A stretch of DNA of 64,000 bases, from NCBI RefSeq assembly GCF_040807025.1, contig NC_090944.1:122937738-123001737 (forward strand). Direction: 5' to 3'. Positions 37,997 through 51,100 of this stretch are shown piece by piece. The notes under the pieces are model-generated. The model worked only from the letters and a program-made list of their open reading frames with translations, searched no databases and was not told the origin of the DNA. Each line of letters starts with the position of its first letter. Within the stretch, counting starts at the first letter, position 1. A program made the position numbers and the translations under genes. The DNA comes from Struthio camelus. Taxonomy: Eukaryota; Chordata; Aves; Struthioniformes; Struthionidae.

Positions 37997-38988
37997 TCAG
38001 ACAGATAACGGAGTAGGAATGGCACCTATGGGCACTCTGATAGCAGAAAGGGCCGAGGAGCAGTAACAGACACCAGTGCATAGACTTAAATTAGGTCTTT
38101 GCAGTCCTTGAAGTGGATAGCCTAGCGAATATCGGAAGATTATCATGGGAATTTGTTTCGGAGGTGTGCTCTGGTGAGGAATGGTGGCTGGAGCCACAGA
38201 GACGTGACCGCTGCCACCTTTGTGACTGCCATGGGGAGAACTGCAGCATATTCGCAAGCCATTTGTAGGTCGTGATGGATAAAACTGTTGCCATGGAGGG
38301 ACAGAATGTGCCGTGAGGTGGTTGTGCCTCCAGCTGGGGGCAAAAAACACGCTGGCTCTCCTGGCTCCCCTTCTTAGCCCTTGACCACGTAATTCAGGGG
38401 GGTTCAACCAGGACAAAAAGATTGTGTGTGAGACTGGCCCTCCATTTGTACGAGGTCGGAAGTGTTTGCAGAAGTATATAAGGAGGAAAAGAAAAGAAAC
38501 CAGGAAATATAGCGGGACAATGGATGAGGCAAACAGGATTGCCTGTTTCGGTGTATGCAGCTCTCTGTGTAACTCTGTCATGTCAGGAGATTGCTATGGA
38601 GTTACGCTCTCACTGCCATCAAAGTGTTGACCCAGACAATCCAAGTTATCCGTTCCAGTGACTTCATCATATGATAAAACCCCATAAGAAGGGCAATATT
38701 GGGCTCCTGACGCTCTCTGTCTAGGACATACACAGGGTGAGGCTCCAGGTGTATTGCTAGTCATGGTTTTGCAGCCTGGTTCTGCAAGCAAATTAATGTT
38801 TGTCTGAATTTCCCTCCATTCCTGAAGTTGCCTGATAATCTCTTCACACAAAAGGAACTCAAGACGGTCTGTGAAGTCTTTGTATGAGGCAAATGGTAAC
38901 TGCTGATTTAGTACTTGCAAACCAACTCTTGATGACTTTTCAAGCAAGCTAAGAAAAGTCACCCTCCCACAGAGGATATTTTATCGCT
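37997..38988 (-). pseudogene. Possible decayed coding sequence, open except for one TAG
   Basis: Two minus-strand open frames, 38962-38594 and 38581-37997, are in the same frame and separated only by a TAG at 38596-38594. Together they stay open for more than 320 codons in DNA of moderate GC, which is unusual by chance. The first part has a helix-like stretch (CEEIIRQLQEW) and several cysteines. The second has a hydrophobic run of about 22 residues (VPLYFLVSFLFLLIYF) followed by basic residues, like a membrane anchor. I do not recognise a family. It may be a decayed gene or retroelement fragment, or chance. Confidence 0.25.
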
Positions 38989-39603
38989 AAGCTGGAAAAC
39001 CCACATCCTCTTCCAGTCAAGGATTTTGAACAGGCTCCCTGGCTGGAAATAATATTAGAAAAATATTGGTGAAACACCATGTGTCTGGTTGCTGTACTGC
39101 CTCTGACAGCCAAAGCCACATTTTTTCTAAACTCTTTTTTTTTCAGCTAATGAACTCTGAAATCCTTATCACCATGTGTCTGGGGGCTGGCATGTTTCCT
39201 GTTAACTGTTTCTGAGTGGCTGATGTGTAGAAATGAAATAAAGGCATACCAAGCGGGTAAAAGTATCAGCCTGCGACCTTGCCATCATTCAAAGCTAAAC
39301 AGCATGAGAGAAAAGGGTAATTTAAGTTGTTGTCTTTAGTATGTGGACAAAAAATAATTCACTCTTTCATTGCCTGGGCAGGTTGTGCCGGGCTGAAGGA
39401 ACAACTGTTTTGAAACTCCCAGCTGTGGAATAAAACTTGTTCTCTTCAGTGCACTGTCATTGGGTGTAATCTCATGGCTGAGAGCTGGAGAAGATGGATG
39501 AGGCCCTGGAAAATACCTTGGACTCCAGTGCCCTGTTGATTACTGTGCTATTTGGAGAGAAGAAAGACTGTTCACCTCCAGCTGGTGCATTTCTCTGTAG
39601 CAA

Positions 39604-40082
39604 TCATGAAGTTGGTGTCTTCCAACTGATTAAGGCCCAGCAAAATCCTACAGGATTTTGTTTGGTGGACATATTCATGCGCTCCTTGTGGCCAGCAAAC
39701 CTCATGCCAATAATGGCCCCGATCAAGTACAGAAAGCTTTCTCTCTTGAAGCCAGTCCTTTTAGGCACATCCACAGTATCCATCACAGATCATCAAGGTT
39801 TTAATCCACTTCACTGTCAAAGTACCCACAGCCGGCTTGTCAACATTAAACACATTGATTGTGTATCTGCTGGTATCAGAGGTAGCCATGGTAATAATGA
39901 CATCCTTCTGGGCTGGTAGTATAGACCTTTACACAGGCTGACATATCTGGAAGGGAAACAATACTGCAGTGCTTGAGTGGCTTCTCCAGCTTCTTCAGCT
40001 GGGTAGTTTTGGCACGTGAACCAGCTGACGCAGGGCTAGCTTCAGGGTCGCCATACAGCACCAACGCAGGCAGCACGACCAC
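39604..40082 (-). pseudogene. Possible frameshifted coding remnant, unknown family
   Basis: On the minus strand an open frame from 40082 ends at 39876. Protein-like sequence seems to continue in other frames (RYTINVFNVDKPAVGTLTVK at about 39870-39810) and then in the 39786-39604 frame (FLYLIGAIIGMRFAGHKERM). A plus-strand frame also spans 39494-39919. Frame switching with plausible composition hints at a decayed coding sequence, but I recognise no family and the evidence is weak. Confidence 0.15.
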
Positions 40083-42690
40083 CTCTTAGACACTTATCGC
40101 CATGGTAGCCAAGCGTGAGCAGCAGACAGAAGCTCCCTAAGGATATTTCTGGATGTGAGGGAGAATTTGCAGGTTGTTAAAAATCAGCTGAAATGGTGGA
40201 TGGGTTGTAGGTGTGAAGGACATGAAGAAATTCTGGGAGAGGGGGTAATATATGTCTGTGCCCACACACCTAGAAAGGGTTTTGATCCCCGTTCAAGGCT
40301 CGTTTTAGTTGAGAATGAAATAATAGGAACCCAGTAACGTTACTGAATTTCACTCTGCATATTCATTCCACTTTGAAACCCTGGTAACAAAAGAGACGTG
40401 TAAAGATTTGAACGGTGAAGTTCAAACCAGTGAAAGTGAAGTTGTCACAGTGAAGTGACACTTTGAAAGAGAGGTTCTTTGGACCCAGTAAATCAAAAGC
40501 AGGCCTTGCTTTGGCTCCAGCTGTGACACACACGCTGCTCTTCTGAATCGTACCCTTCACCCCGCTCCGCATGGTCCGTCCTCCTCCGGCCGCTCGTGCT
40601 GCCTCTGCAACTGCAGCCTCTTGCCCTCCATCAGCCTTCCCTCCGTAGCCATTTCTTCAGCCTTACGCTCTTCTCCTTTCCCCATCCAGCAACGCGGGGG
40701 CAGTTTCAGACTTTCTCATCATATTTCCCTCTCGTTCCCCCTGGTTACTATTAAAGGGCTGTTGGCTCTCTTTTTGGCCACACAAAACGTCAGTGAGAGG
40801 GCAAAGTTAGCCCTTAAACTCCGTGTTTTGTTCACTGAGCACAGTTTATATTGAATGTGCAATGGAGAAAATCAGCATAAAAATTATATGAGACTCTGTT
40901 ATGAGTCTGGAACTGCTCAGAGCTGGCTCCATTGACTGGTGCAGGGATAAGACCACAGAGCTCATTAAAACATCAGAAACCAGTGATCTGTATTCCTTAT
41001 ATTCTGCTATTTACTTTCCACTTTTACTTTTTAAACGTGAAGTGTGTTGTCATTGGTGGGGGGTGGGGGGGGGAGAGAAGAGAGGACTGAATTACGGCGC
41101 GTTACTGCAAATGCATTTGATAAGACGAGTATGGCTGGTGAGTCACGAGAAAACAGGCTAAAGGAGCTGTGCCCAAATTCCCATGTGGGAGAAGGGATGG
41201 GATGGTAGGAGACATCAACTCTCTTACAGCGCCTAACCTGCAGGTGAGACCTCACTTTAAGAAGCTGGTTTGCACCCAGCTGTTGCAAAGGAGGGAGCCT
41301 GAACGCAGACCCACTGCAAGCCGGCTTGCTCAGTGGTGGAAAGTGGCAGTGAGGCCGCGTGCGTCTCTAATCCTGGTTCAAGACCAGCAGGGTTCACAAC
41401 TGCCGCGCAGCGGGAGATCACGTCATGCAGCACCTCCAGAAACTCCTGGGGCATTATCAGGAGTCTGTGAATTTATAAAGCTTGCGGGAGCTTGATTTTG
41501 ATTAAGAGTGAGACTCATTTCTCAGCTGGAAGATTTTTTTTCTGTCGTATCTCTAAGATCTTCAGAAAAAACAGTTTCACAATAAATGTTGCACCTGCGT
41601 CTTCTGGGAGAAGCTAGGGTTTTCACGGCCAGAATTTTATGAGCCCTTTTTGAGTGTAAAACTAGAGTTCAGGCAACATAGCTCCTTTCAGAGTTTCAAA
41701 GAGCTAAAGGTAGGTCCTCAGTACCTGTTCCTACCAGCTAGCATCTGCACTCTGGCTTTTACAGACTTCAATAGCATAGGCAATGTTTTATCTTTCCGAT
41801 TTCAGAGACTGTTCACAAGAAACCCCTCGTTTCCCTGCCATCAGACCCTCCATGGTAAGCCCACTCTTGCTAAAGCTCTTTGTATATTTATGTAAATACA
41901 AACTACCCATAGTGTCCCCCTGCTCCCAACATTAAGTAGACAGCGCGAATGGTGTCAACCCTTCCTTTCCATACTACAGACATTTTGGCCCCATTTCCGT
42001 TCTAGGATATACCAGGTTTTTCCCAGCATTTTGTCAGTGGAAGTGGCTTTTGTAAACCCTTCTTCTTATGCGGGGTAGGTAGCTGAAACGTAACTGACCC
42101 CACATGTACTTTTTAATTAATAAAGTACATAGGGCAGTCAGTGGTTCTTTTTAACTTTCATTGGTGCTAATGGCTGTGCGTGGGCACATCAAAAAAGGGT
42201 GACAAATTAATGCCTCACAAACAAGATTTCCTGATCCTTCACCTGTAAAAAAAAAAAAAAATTAATTCAGGATTCTCTAAAACTTAAAGGTATTCAAGAG
42301 AGAGGTTCTCTCTATCTCCCACCAGAGTCAAGGGTTGAAAAGATCTAAGATGGAACTGACATAAATTCCTTTAATCTTCTTGCTCTTGCTGTATATCAGA
42401 ATTCCCTAAAATGAGGTTAATCAAAACACTTATCACAGGATATTATACTCAACAAGCCATTTCTGCATTTGCATGAAGCATTGGTTACCACTCAGTAACA
42501 GTTTACTTCTCTTTAATCACTGCAAGACATTTTCTCTATATGCCACTCAAAGTATCAAAGCTGATATTACTGAGCTGGACTGTCCTACATATTCAGGGAC
42601 ATCCTCATGTAAGGCTTTCAAAAATGGTATAAATGACTGATTTTATTCCACCTCCAAAGGTGTTTTCTTCTTTTGAAGGTTTAGATCATT

Positions 42691-42727
42691 GCATACATGT
42701 GTGTGTGTGTGTGCGCGCGCACGCACG
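42691..42727. repeat. Alternating TG/CG/CA tract, Z-DNA prone
   Basis: 37 nt of strict purine-pyrimidine alternation, (GT)n then GCGCGCGC then ACGCAC, followed by an ATATAT-rich segment to about 42800. Confidence 0.93.
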
Positions 42728-45700
42728 AATGTTTTTGTGAATATATATATGAAAATGTGTTATATATACATAAAATTTAAATGTAAAGTTATGTAAATAT
42801 TGTATATAAAATCCACTTCATTGTGGGTGTGCACAGTTCCCAGCAAAAAGGGGAGTTAGGTTCAGGTTAGAGTGTCTGGAGTTACAGCAAGATGAAGAAG
42901 AATAGAGAGAAACTGCTGGGCTCAATTACAGTAATTCTCGTTTGAATAAGCTTTCTAGGATTTTGTGGGCACCTTGCTTGGTTCGGGATGACAGAATTTG
43001 CCCCAGAGTAGTTTATCCCTTTCTGTAGTCTGTGAGAATGTCTCTGGTTGGGCGCACAAAGTCAAAAGTACCTTCTGCACAATTATTTACGGTGCGTGGC
43101 AGGGACTGCCTCTGCCAGAGCTGAAGCGGGCAGGAGCTTTCTCTGCCCCTTCCAAGGATGCAGAAGGGAGTTCAGGCTGCAGCACCTTTTCTCCCAGCCC
43201 ATTTGAGCCCGGGGTCCCGGGATGACTACTGGAAAACTTTTCAAAGGTCTGTATCCCCTGGCACGGGAGCAGTTGCTACAAAACCCGCCAGAAGTCATCT
43301 GCAGAGAGGTGATCACCCCGGGGATCCCTTCGACTTCCGGTGCCTTAGTAAAGCACACAGGTGCTCTGCCAGCAAACCTTATCGCAAAATTGTGAGCTCT
43401 GCCTATTCAGTGCGTTGCTTCCCGCATCCTTCTGCTATCATCTCTCTCGTATTCTTTCAAAGTTACTCCAGCTTTACAGCAGCAGAGCTTAGATCAAAAT
43501 CAGACTCTGAGGTACGCACCAGCTACTCTGTTCCGTACATCATCACACTTTGTCATCAGAAATACTCTACGTTTATTATTTGGAGAGTGAGTTAGACATC
43601 GACAGCATCTGATAAAGGAGCTCCAGTGTCAGGTGTAACCATTCTGGTTCAAAGGCAACGCACTTCTTTATTATTGTACATTAGTCTAGTTTAGTGGCCC
43701 TCCTGGAGAGATCAGTCATTTAAGTGTGTTGTGTCGGGAAAAAGGGAACAATGAAGAGCGCTGACTGTGGCGTACCTTTCGACTGACAGAAGATGAACAA
43801 AGTTGCTTTTCTTCCCCGGAGACCAGCGCAGGTTGTGTTTTCACAAGGCTTTTCTACGCTTCAGGAAAAAATAAACAAATTAGTTCAAGCGCCATCAAAG
43901 CTTTGAAAGCAAAGGTAAACGTGCTAACAGTGACGTTGCAGAGTTTTGTACGAAGCCCACTAGAGGGGCTGTACACTAGGCAAACAGACAAGGAATTTCT
44001 TACGTGGTGCTTGCTGAGTCTCCCTATCTGTCAGCGCTTCCGACAGCAACATCTGTGCAACAGCTGACGGGACTCGCCGCCTGGAAGAAATTCCAGCTCT
44101 CCGAGGAACGCATACATTCAGGCATCTGTACGCCAAAAACTTGTTCCATAGCTGAGAAGCCATTTATTCTTATTTCACACATATACAAAGTATGTTGCGT
44201 TGGCAGAAGCACGTTTCTGGTCTTCCTTGGAGACCCTGAGGACTCCAGCCACCGCGGCTGCACTGGGCGATGCTGGGGCCACATCCGCAGGGGGACGACA
44301 GAAAGCCCCAAAGCTGTGCAGCGGGAAGGCGCTCGCCCAAAACCAGAGGGGAGACGGGAACACGGAGCGTAACCAACCTGGGGATCTCGCCGGTCCGCCT
44401 CGGGTGCTCTCAGGAGAGCCACGCCAGTCTCTCTGCCCCACGTGGAAGTCACCCGTCCGCCAAAACTGTCCTGGGGACCTCTCCAAGCTCAGCCTTTGAC
44501 CAGGGCCAGCGCCATCAACGTGCATCCGGGCGCAGAAGGGTTGCGTAGGTGCGGCGGTGTACGGAGGGAGGAGGCTGCCCTGGCCCTGCGCTTCCCCCTG
44601 CTTCGCTGCCAGCGCTTGCTTCTCTTTGCCCACGTAAACAGGAACTTGAGGCTTGCAGGCCGTGGGTCAATTTTCTTCAGCAAAATGAAGCGACAAGAAA
44701 GATGAAATCAAATGCAAATCATTGTTAGTGTTCCAGGTTCCCTCGACATCAATTCCACCTCCGGAGCCCTCAGCACACCAGAGCGAAAAATCTTACACAA
44801 ACTCAGATAACTGAGAGAAATGAAGTTTTTAATGAATTTGTCATCACGATGAACAAAAACTGCATTTAATTCCCTCTGAACTGGCTTCTTGCTCAAATCA
44901 GATTTGATCCAGAAACTTTGAACCGTATTATCAAGTGGAGCAAACTAAAACTATTCCACTGGCATCTATGGGGTTATGTGAAACCAAACTCTTGTTTTTC
45001 CTCCCACAAGTGAAATTCGGATTTCGGAGTTCCGATGAATTGTGATAAAGCAGAGAAACCTTAGGTCCTTGCCTAGAGATTCGTTTGCTTGTTTTAGGAA
45101 ACCTTGAAAGGCAAGCTAAATAAACAAAGTTTATTTTGTATAACTACTAACCTAAGATAATATTGCACACTAGTAAAATTATGATGAAAGCTTTTGTGGA
45201 TTAGGCTTTTGCGTAGACCTTTATTCATAGATCTATTGACATACCCGCTAACAACGAGTAGTTTTGCTGTGTTAGTTACTTTGAAAAATCACTTCTAGTT
45301 AAGCAAGATAATGGATTTACTTATTGTTTAAACAAAAAACTCAGATGAAGAAAGTTAAAATTTAGTTTTGTTAATATGCATTGTTCCTATACCCAGATCT
45401 TTGAGTTGCTGAGAAGGAAACCCATCCGAATCAATTGCCAATAAACCACCTCGCCTTGCTGCAAATTCTCCCATGAGAATTCGAATCTGTCTGAGGAGGC
45501 AGCGTCGTTGACCAAACCCCACTGTTTTGAAGACTAAATCATTAAGCAAGGAACTGAAATAGCTTCTCCTCTGGCAGACAGGACTTAGGAGAGGTGTAAC
45601 TTCTGCCCATGTATGAGGCTGTGTCCCTGCTCCCAAAAAAACACTGATGAGACGACGAGGCAGCTGCTGCTGCCGACCAAGGACCCATCTGGCCCTTTAC

Positions 45701-48111
45701 TGTGCAGCCAGCAGCCACCATAGATGGACACCAAGGGAAGAGTCAGAGCAGTGCAAGCATATAGGATCCTTCTGCCTCCTAATATTCTTCCAGCCTCCAC
45801 ATATTTTCAGCTCAGGCAGCTTCCTCAGCCCGGTGCAGTTTGTCTGTGAGAGACCAAACGGTCTCTCCTTCAAGCACTCATCCATTCTCCCACTGAAGTC
45901 ATAAAAACTTCTTGCTTCCACGCACCGTCCTTTAGCAAGGACTACTCTATTGCTTCTTTCATGAAGCATCACCTCCTTTCGTTTTGAACCTGGCTTTATT
46001 TGTTTACCTATTCACAATTTGGTAGCATTTGAGCGAGGGTCACGCTGTTCACTGTACAAACCTCCAACATCTCTCTTCTTTGTAAAGATTATTTTTGCGC
46101 AATAGATGCTAGCCAGCTCCCGAGTTCTACTGAAAGGAGAGTGCTCCAAAGGATCTCACCAACGTTTTTGTTTCTAGACAAAGGGAGCAGCAGCAGGACA
46201 AAAGCCAGAGAGTTGGGGTGAATTTTCCAAAAGAAGAAAGCGGGTGACCACGTTGGGAAGCAGCAAGGCCAGGCCACGCCAGGAGGGGTGAGGGCAGCCC
46301 AGGGCAGCCGGGCACTGCTCAACGCCCAGGCAACATCGCACAGGACCTGAACCCGCGAGCAGGTCCCGGCAGGGGCCACCAGCAAGCCTGTTTCTGACGG
46401 AAACTTCCCAGGATGTTTCCCAGGGTGTGCAAGATCTGCATTCCTCTTCCCAACACCAGTAGCTATACACTGGCTTCAAGTATGATATTGAATGTTCTTT
46501 TCAATGTTGTTTTCACTTGGTTTAGCAACAACAACAGTAACTGGATATTCTTGATAGTGCCCTCTCCCTTTTGGAAACCAGCGGCAATAATACTGCCTGA
46601 AACAGGAAAGCGGAACCGGAAATGATTCATGTGACTGAAATCTGCAGAATAAAGGTGAATTGTTTGCTGAGCCAGTGCTCTCACACACAAGTTCACGCAA
46701 ATAACTCTTATGGGTAGGAAAAGCTGTTGGTCCGGAAAGCTGAAAGACCCCCAAAACACTTTGCCGACCCTTTTAAAACTGCCAGATCACATAGCTTTGC
46801 ACCATCAGCGTTATTTATTGGCTGGGTACTTTACAAGTGGTTGCTTTGAAGTATGCTAATTCAAGATGGCAGTAAATTTCAGGAGGAGAAGCAATACTTT
46901 TTTTCAATTAATATTATTTGTAGCTTTACCGAGACTTGGTGACCTACCTAGCGATTCATACAGTAAATAATTTACTTGTTGCATACAGTTCCTTGATTTT
47001 TTCAAATGTATAAAAGAAATCTTTCTGTTCATTTTTCTACTCAGTCAGAATACTTTTTTCCCTCTCCTCGGTGACTTTTCCGAGTCTTGAAGAGAAATTG
47101 TTACAGGTTAAGCAGAAAAGCCAATGTGCTTAGAGAAGAAATGCAGATAAAATAAGGCTCACATTCACATCAGCCATTCTTTTCAAAACAGGGTTCAAAA
47201 TGAGGCCGAATAAGAAATGTTTCTCCTCTCCTTCAAAGGAGATTTCGTAAATGAAATGACTTTAATAAACACAGGGAATGGCTGGAAAGGAAAGGGAGTT
47301 TCTCGTACTAAATATTTACCCCTTCATCTGAATTGCTGTAAAAGGTAATCAACAGTATCACACTTTCATATGCTACTTGGCTCTCTGATTTCTGTGTCAG
47401 CTTTATATGAGGAAGGAAGGGAATAATACTGCTCTCTCCGACCTCCCAGCCAATTTCCAAAGAAGTGTATAGATACCTCTCAGTGAGAGCAAAACCAATT
47501 AGCTATTAAGCTGGCTGCTATTAAAGCATCCTATCAAAACCATTTTCGTTACCATACCAAATGTTTCTGACTCTCAGGTCAGTTGCAGCTGTACTGTTTT
47601 TCGCAGCTTCCCAAAAGCAAATGCCACAGCAGTCAGCTTTGGAAGCTGCTGGGAGCCACCAACTGTTTAAGGATGGCTCCAATTAGGGGAAAGAGGAGAT
47701 AAATCTGCTACTCAGATGGCCAAGGTTACAGAGGTTTTGGAAGCACGTGCAAAGCCCTGTCCATCCTGCATCACCACCCCAAAATGAGATGCAGTTTTTA
47801 TGGAATGAACTGATAGGAGCACAGGAAAATCAATCCATGGTATACCATAAAAACATATTGGCTTGTGTGAAGCCACGAATGGTATTTTACAAAATTGGAG
47901 CTATGCATGACCGTAGATTTCACTGAGTTATGTAATTATTGTATTGGCATTTGCTGCAACCTACTTGCAAGAGAGTATTTTGAATTTTCAGTATGTTCAA
48001 CCTGCACAGCTAAGCTAGCAGGAATTTTATGAGTCACTGCTGAGCTGCGAAATTGCATGTGAGTGATGGTATTATGGAATGACGTTAAAAAAATTCAAGT
48101 CTTAAATATAC

Positions 48112-48140
48112 TTTAATTAAAATTAATTACGGTAATGATG
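48112..48140. promoter_or_regulatory. Paired TAATTA (homeodomain-type) sites
   Basis: The sequence contains two TAATTA cores separated by a few A, forming an approximate inverted repeat (TTAATTAAAATTAATTA). The surrounding 250 bp (47880-48140) looks like non-repetitive AT-rich sequence and could be a conserved noncoding element; conservation cannot be judged here. Confidence 0.25.
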
Positions 48141-51100
48141 TTAAACTGGATGCCATCAACAGCTAGTGATTTTTTTTTTTTTTTAATGAGGTAAAAGTTC
48201 AAAGTCAGCCCTGAGTTTTTAAACTACCGGAGTTGCCCTTTTGCTTTTTTCTACAATTGGGTTTTTCCATTTTTAGGAAATACCTGAACTACATTATTGA
48301 TGCTGATACATAAATATACATATATACATATAGATAGATTGTATTTATATAAAACTTTGCGTAAATAACAAGGGAAGTGTCTGTTAAGGGGGGAGCTGAT
48401 GAGATGCAAGGGATTACATCTATCCAGGGTTGTGCTAGCTAATACTGTGACACCCTTTCTTGTTACCGATGCCAAGCAGAATATCACGGTACCATCAAGG
48501 ATCGCGATAGCAATAAGCCTTTCAGTCAAAAATCAGTTAGGCTTCAGGAGGCGCTGAGGCTGGGTGTGGGCACGCCAAGCTGCACGTATAATTTCCCGTA
48601 CTGAGTCAAAAGGGAAATTTTTTGCTTATTTTAACTCCACTGAGGTCATCAGAAGGATTTATGTTTGTGTCAGCCACATAGCTCTCTCCCAGCTTCCTTT
48701 GTCCACTTCTGCCATCGGCTATGAAATTAAATAACGAGATCAGAACAATTAGTGTGATAAACCACTGTGATGTGAGGATGGGAGAGGAGAGGACAGAATT
48801 ATTTGCACGTGACAAATAAGGCGTAACGTCAACAATACCGATGTACGTCAGGCCTGATTTCAACCCACGCTACGGCGGTGTATTATAGCTTCGCTATCCC
48901 AACATAATTAACCAATATCACCAGCATTTTAAGTGCAATACCGAAAGGTCAGGGTGCTTTCTAAAGAAAAATAAAGCTTACCTTGATATAAGTTAGCTGG
49001 CTCCCCCACTTTCGATGAATATTGCGTTTATGAATCCAAGACGCTGAATCTGAGGGCAAACGGAAACTTTGCAATTGGACTCAGTGAAACAGAACTTAGT
49101 CCTTGAATAACCAGAGAATACCAAGCTGATGCGAGTCACAGGAATTTGCCACTTTTATCTGCTGTCTGGTTACCGTGGAGGACACGTCCTTAGTTACGTT
49201 CCTTCTGAATTTTCCTGCTGTCTTTTCTCATGTCTTGTGCAACATCATGCTGGCTGTCAGCGTTTAACAAGCTACAGGAAACAGAAAGGGTAAGCTTTTC
49301 CCATGAGAATTAAAACACAACAAAATAAAGAATCATATGAGAACTTTATCAAGTACAACGGAGGCCAGCAGGAGTCCTAAAACACCTCTGTAGCAGTGTT
49401 TCATTAAGTGTCATAATTAAAACAAAGCTCAACTCTTAATCACGCTTAAAATAACGTTTCAGACTTCAGGAAGCCAAATTTTCCTCTCTGTTACGTGAAC
49501 ATAAAACCACTCGGTCCAAGTCAACTTCAAACTGCTCAGTTGAAAAAGTCCGTCAAGTGTCAAAGCAGGACTTTGAAACCAATCTTCAGCGGACCACGTG
49601 CACGAAGTAAGAGGGCTCAATGGGAACCTGCTTGTTGGTGGCTTCTCCGCCTTTTCAGGTTTCTTAGAAATCAATGCAATGAAGAGCTTAACAGCACACC
49701 CAGCAGAACTGAGGCTCTCCGCTAGGATATCTTTGATCTAGCTTAGTTCTCAGACAGACTTTACCACGCAACCGCTGCGAAACATGGGCTAGAAGAGCGC
49801 GTAGGCAAGAGGGAGACGGGGCTGCCGGCTCCGCTGGATGAAAATATCGGCGAAGCTATGGGCCAAGAACTTGTATTTCCCATCACTAGGCAGCATTGCA
49901 GGGTAAAAGGCTATAAAGCCTGCCCCCGCGATCGCGCGAAGAACAAACGGGTGCCGTAGCGCCTGCTGCAAACCCCACGAGTGCGAGCTGGGATCCCGCA
50001 GCGCTCCTCCGGGCATGGCTCCGCGTCTCGCACCTGACTGGCCCCCACCACGTGTCTGCAAAACTCTGCCACCGAGGCTCGGTATTATCCGGCAGCTCTT
50101 AGTGCTGGGTCCCTGCTTTAAGATGGGGATGCAAATGTGCTGCTTGTATTAACTGAAGCAACCTGGTCTTTCTGCTCACGGCAGTATTAAAAAACTCCTC
50201 GCCAATCCTCTTGTTTATATTAATTTCCCCCCAGTTTCAAATGTGTTTTCACAGCTGCTAAGCCAAATCTTACTCACATTTATGACAATACGGGCTGAAA
50301 ATCTCTATCAATCAACAGCAGTGGATTCAGATTTTCATTTGGAAAGCAGAATTTAAACCACGACCAGAGAAACAAGAACACTTCTTTATCACCATTGTGG
50401 TTATCAGTTACACTGCAGTCGCTTGAAAAATACAAGTCTTTTAAGTAAATTCTTCTGGCATTTGGTAAGTTATGTGTTAACGTAGATAGCGCATTTTCAA
50501 CAACCACAGCCATGTCTTCTCAATAATGACTGTAACAAGTTAAACTATTTTTCATGTTTTTACTGATGAGATAATTGGTTTGAACATTGCAGAGTACAGG
50601 ACACGAGAAATTGCTGCTGTTACATTACAAAAAAGCTCTTATTTCTGTTTCCACAACACAAGAGAAAGTCATAATTAATGTAATTTGCAAAGACGTTATT
50701 GCATTAGTTATGCCACGCAAATCAAACAAGCAAACAATTGGTTTGAAGCATTCTTGATATTCATCACACATTTTGAGTAATGAAAGTGATACTTCTCTAG
50801 CTGCCTGTTAAAAACCTTAATCGCCTTCTGTAATGGCGTTCTGTAATAAAACCAGAGGAAGGAGTTCAATTTGATTCCCCGTGAGAAAGGTGACCAAGAA
50901 TTGTGATAAAATCGATTCCTTTTTAACAAACAGCCGCTTTGGGGAGATAGAATTGGAATAAGAGTATCACAACATTTAATTTAGTACCGAGATTTATAAC
51001 AGTCTTGATGGCAAGGTGAACGTTTTAAACAAAAGAGCCAGCTTCATCCGTGCCATAACTCCACAGAGGTGCAATGAAGTCACCGAGTATCTTTATGGTG

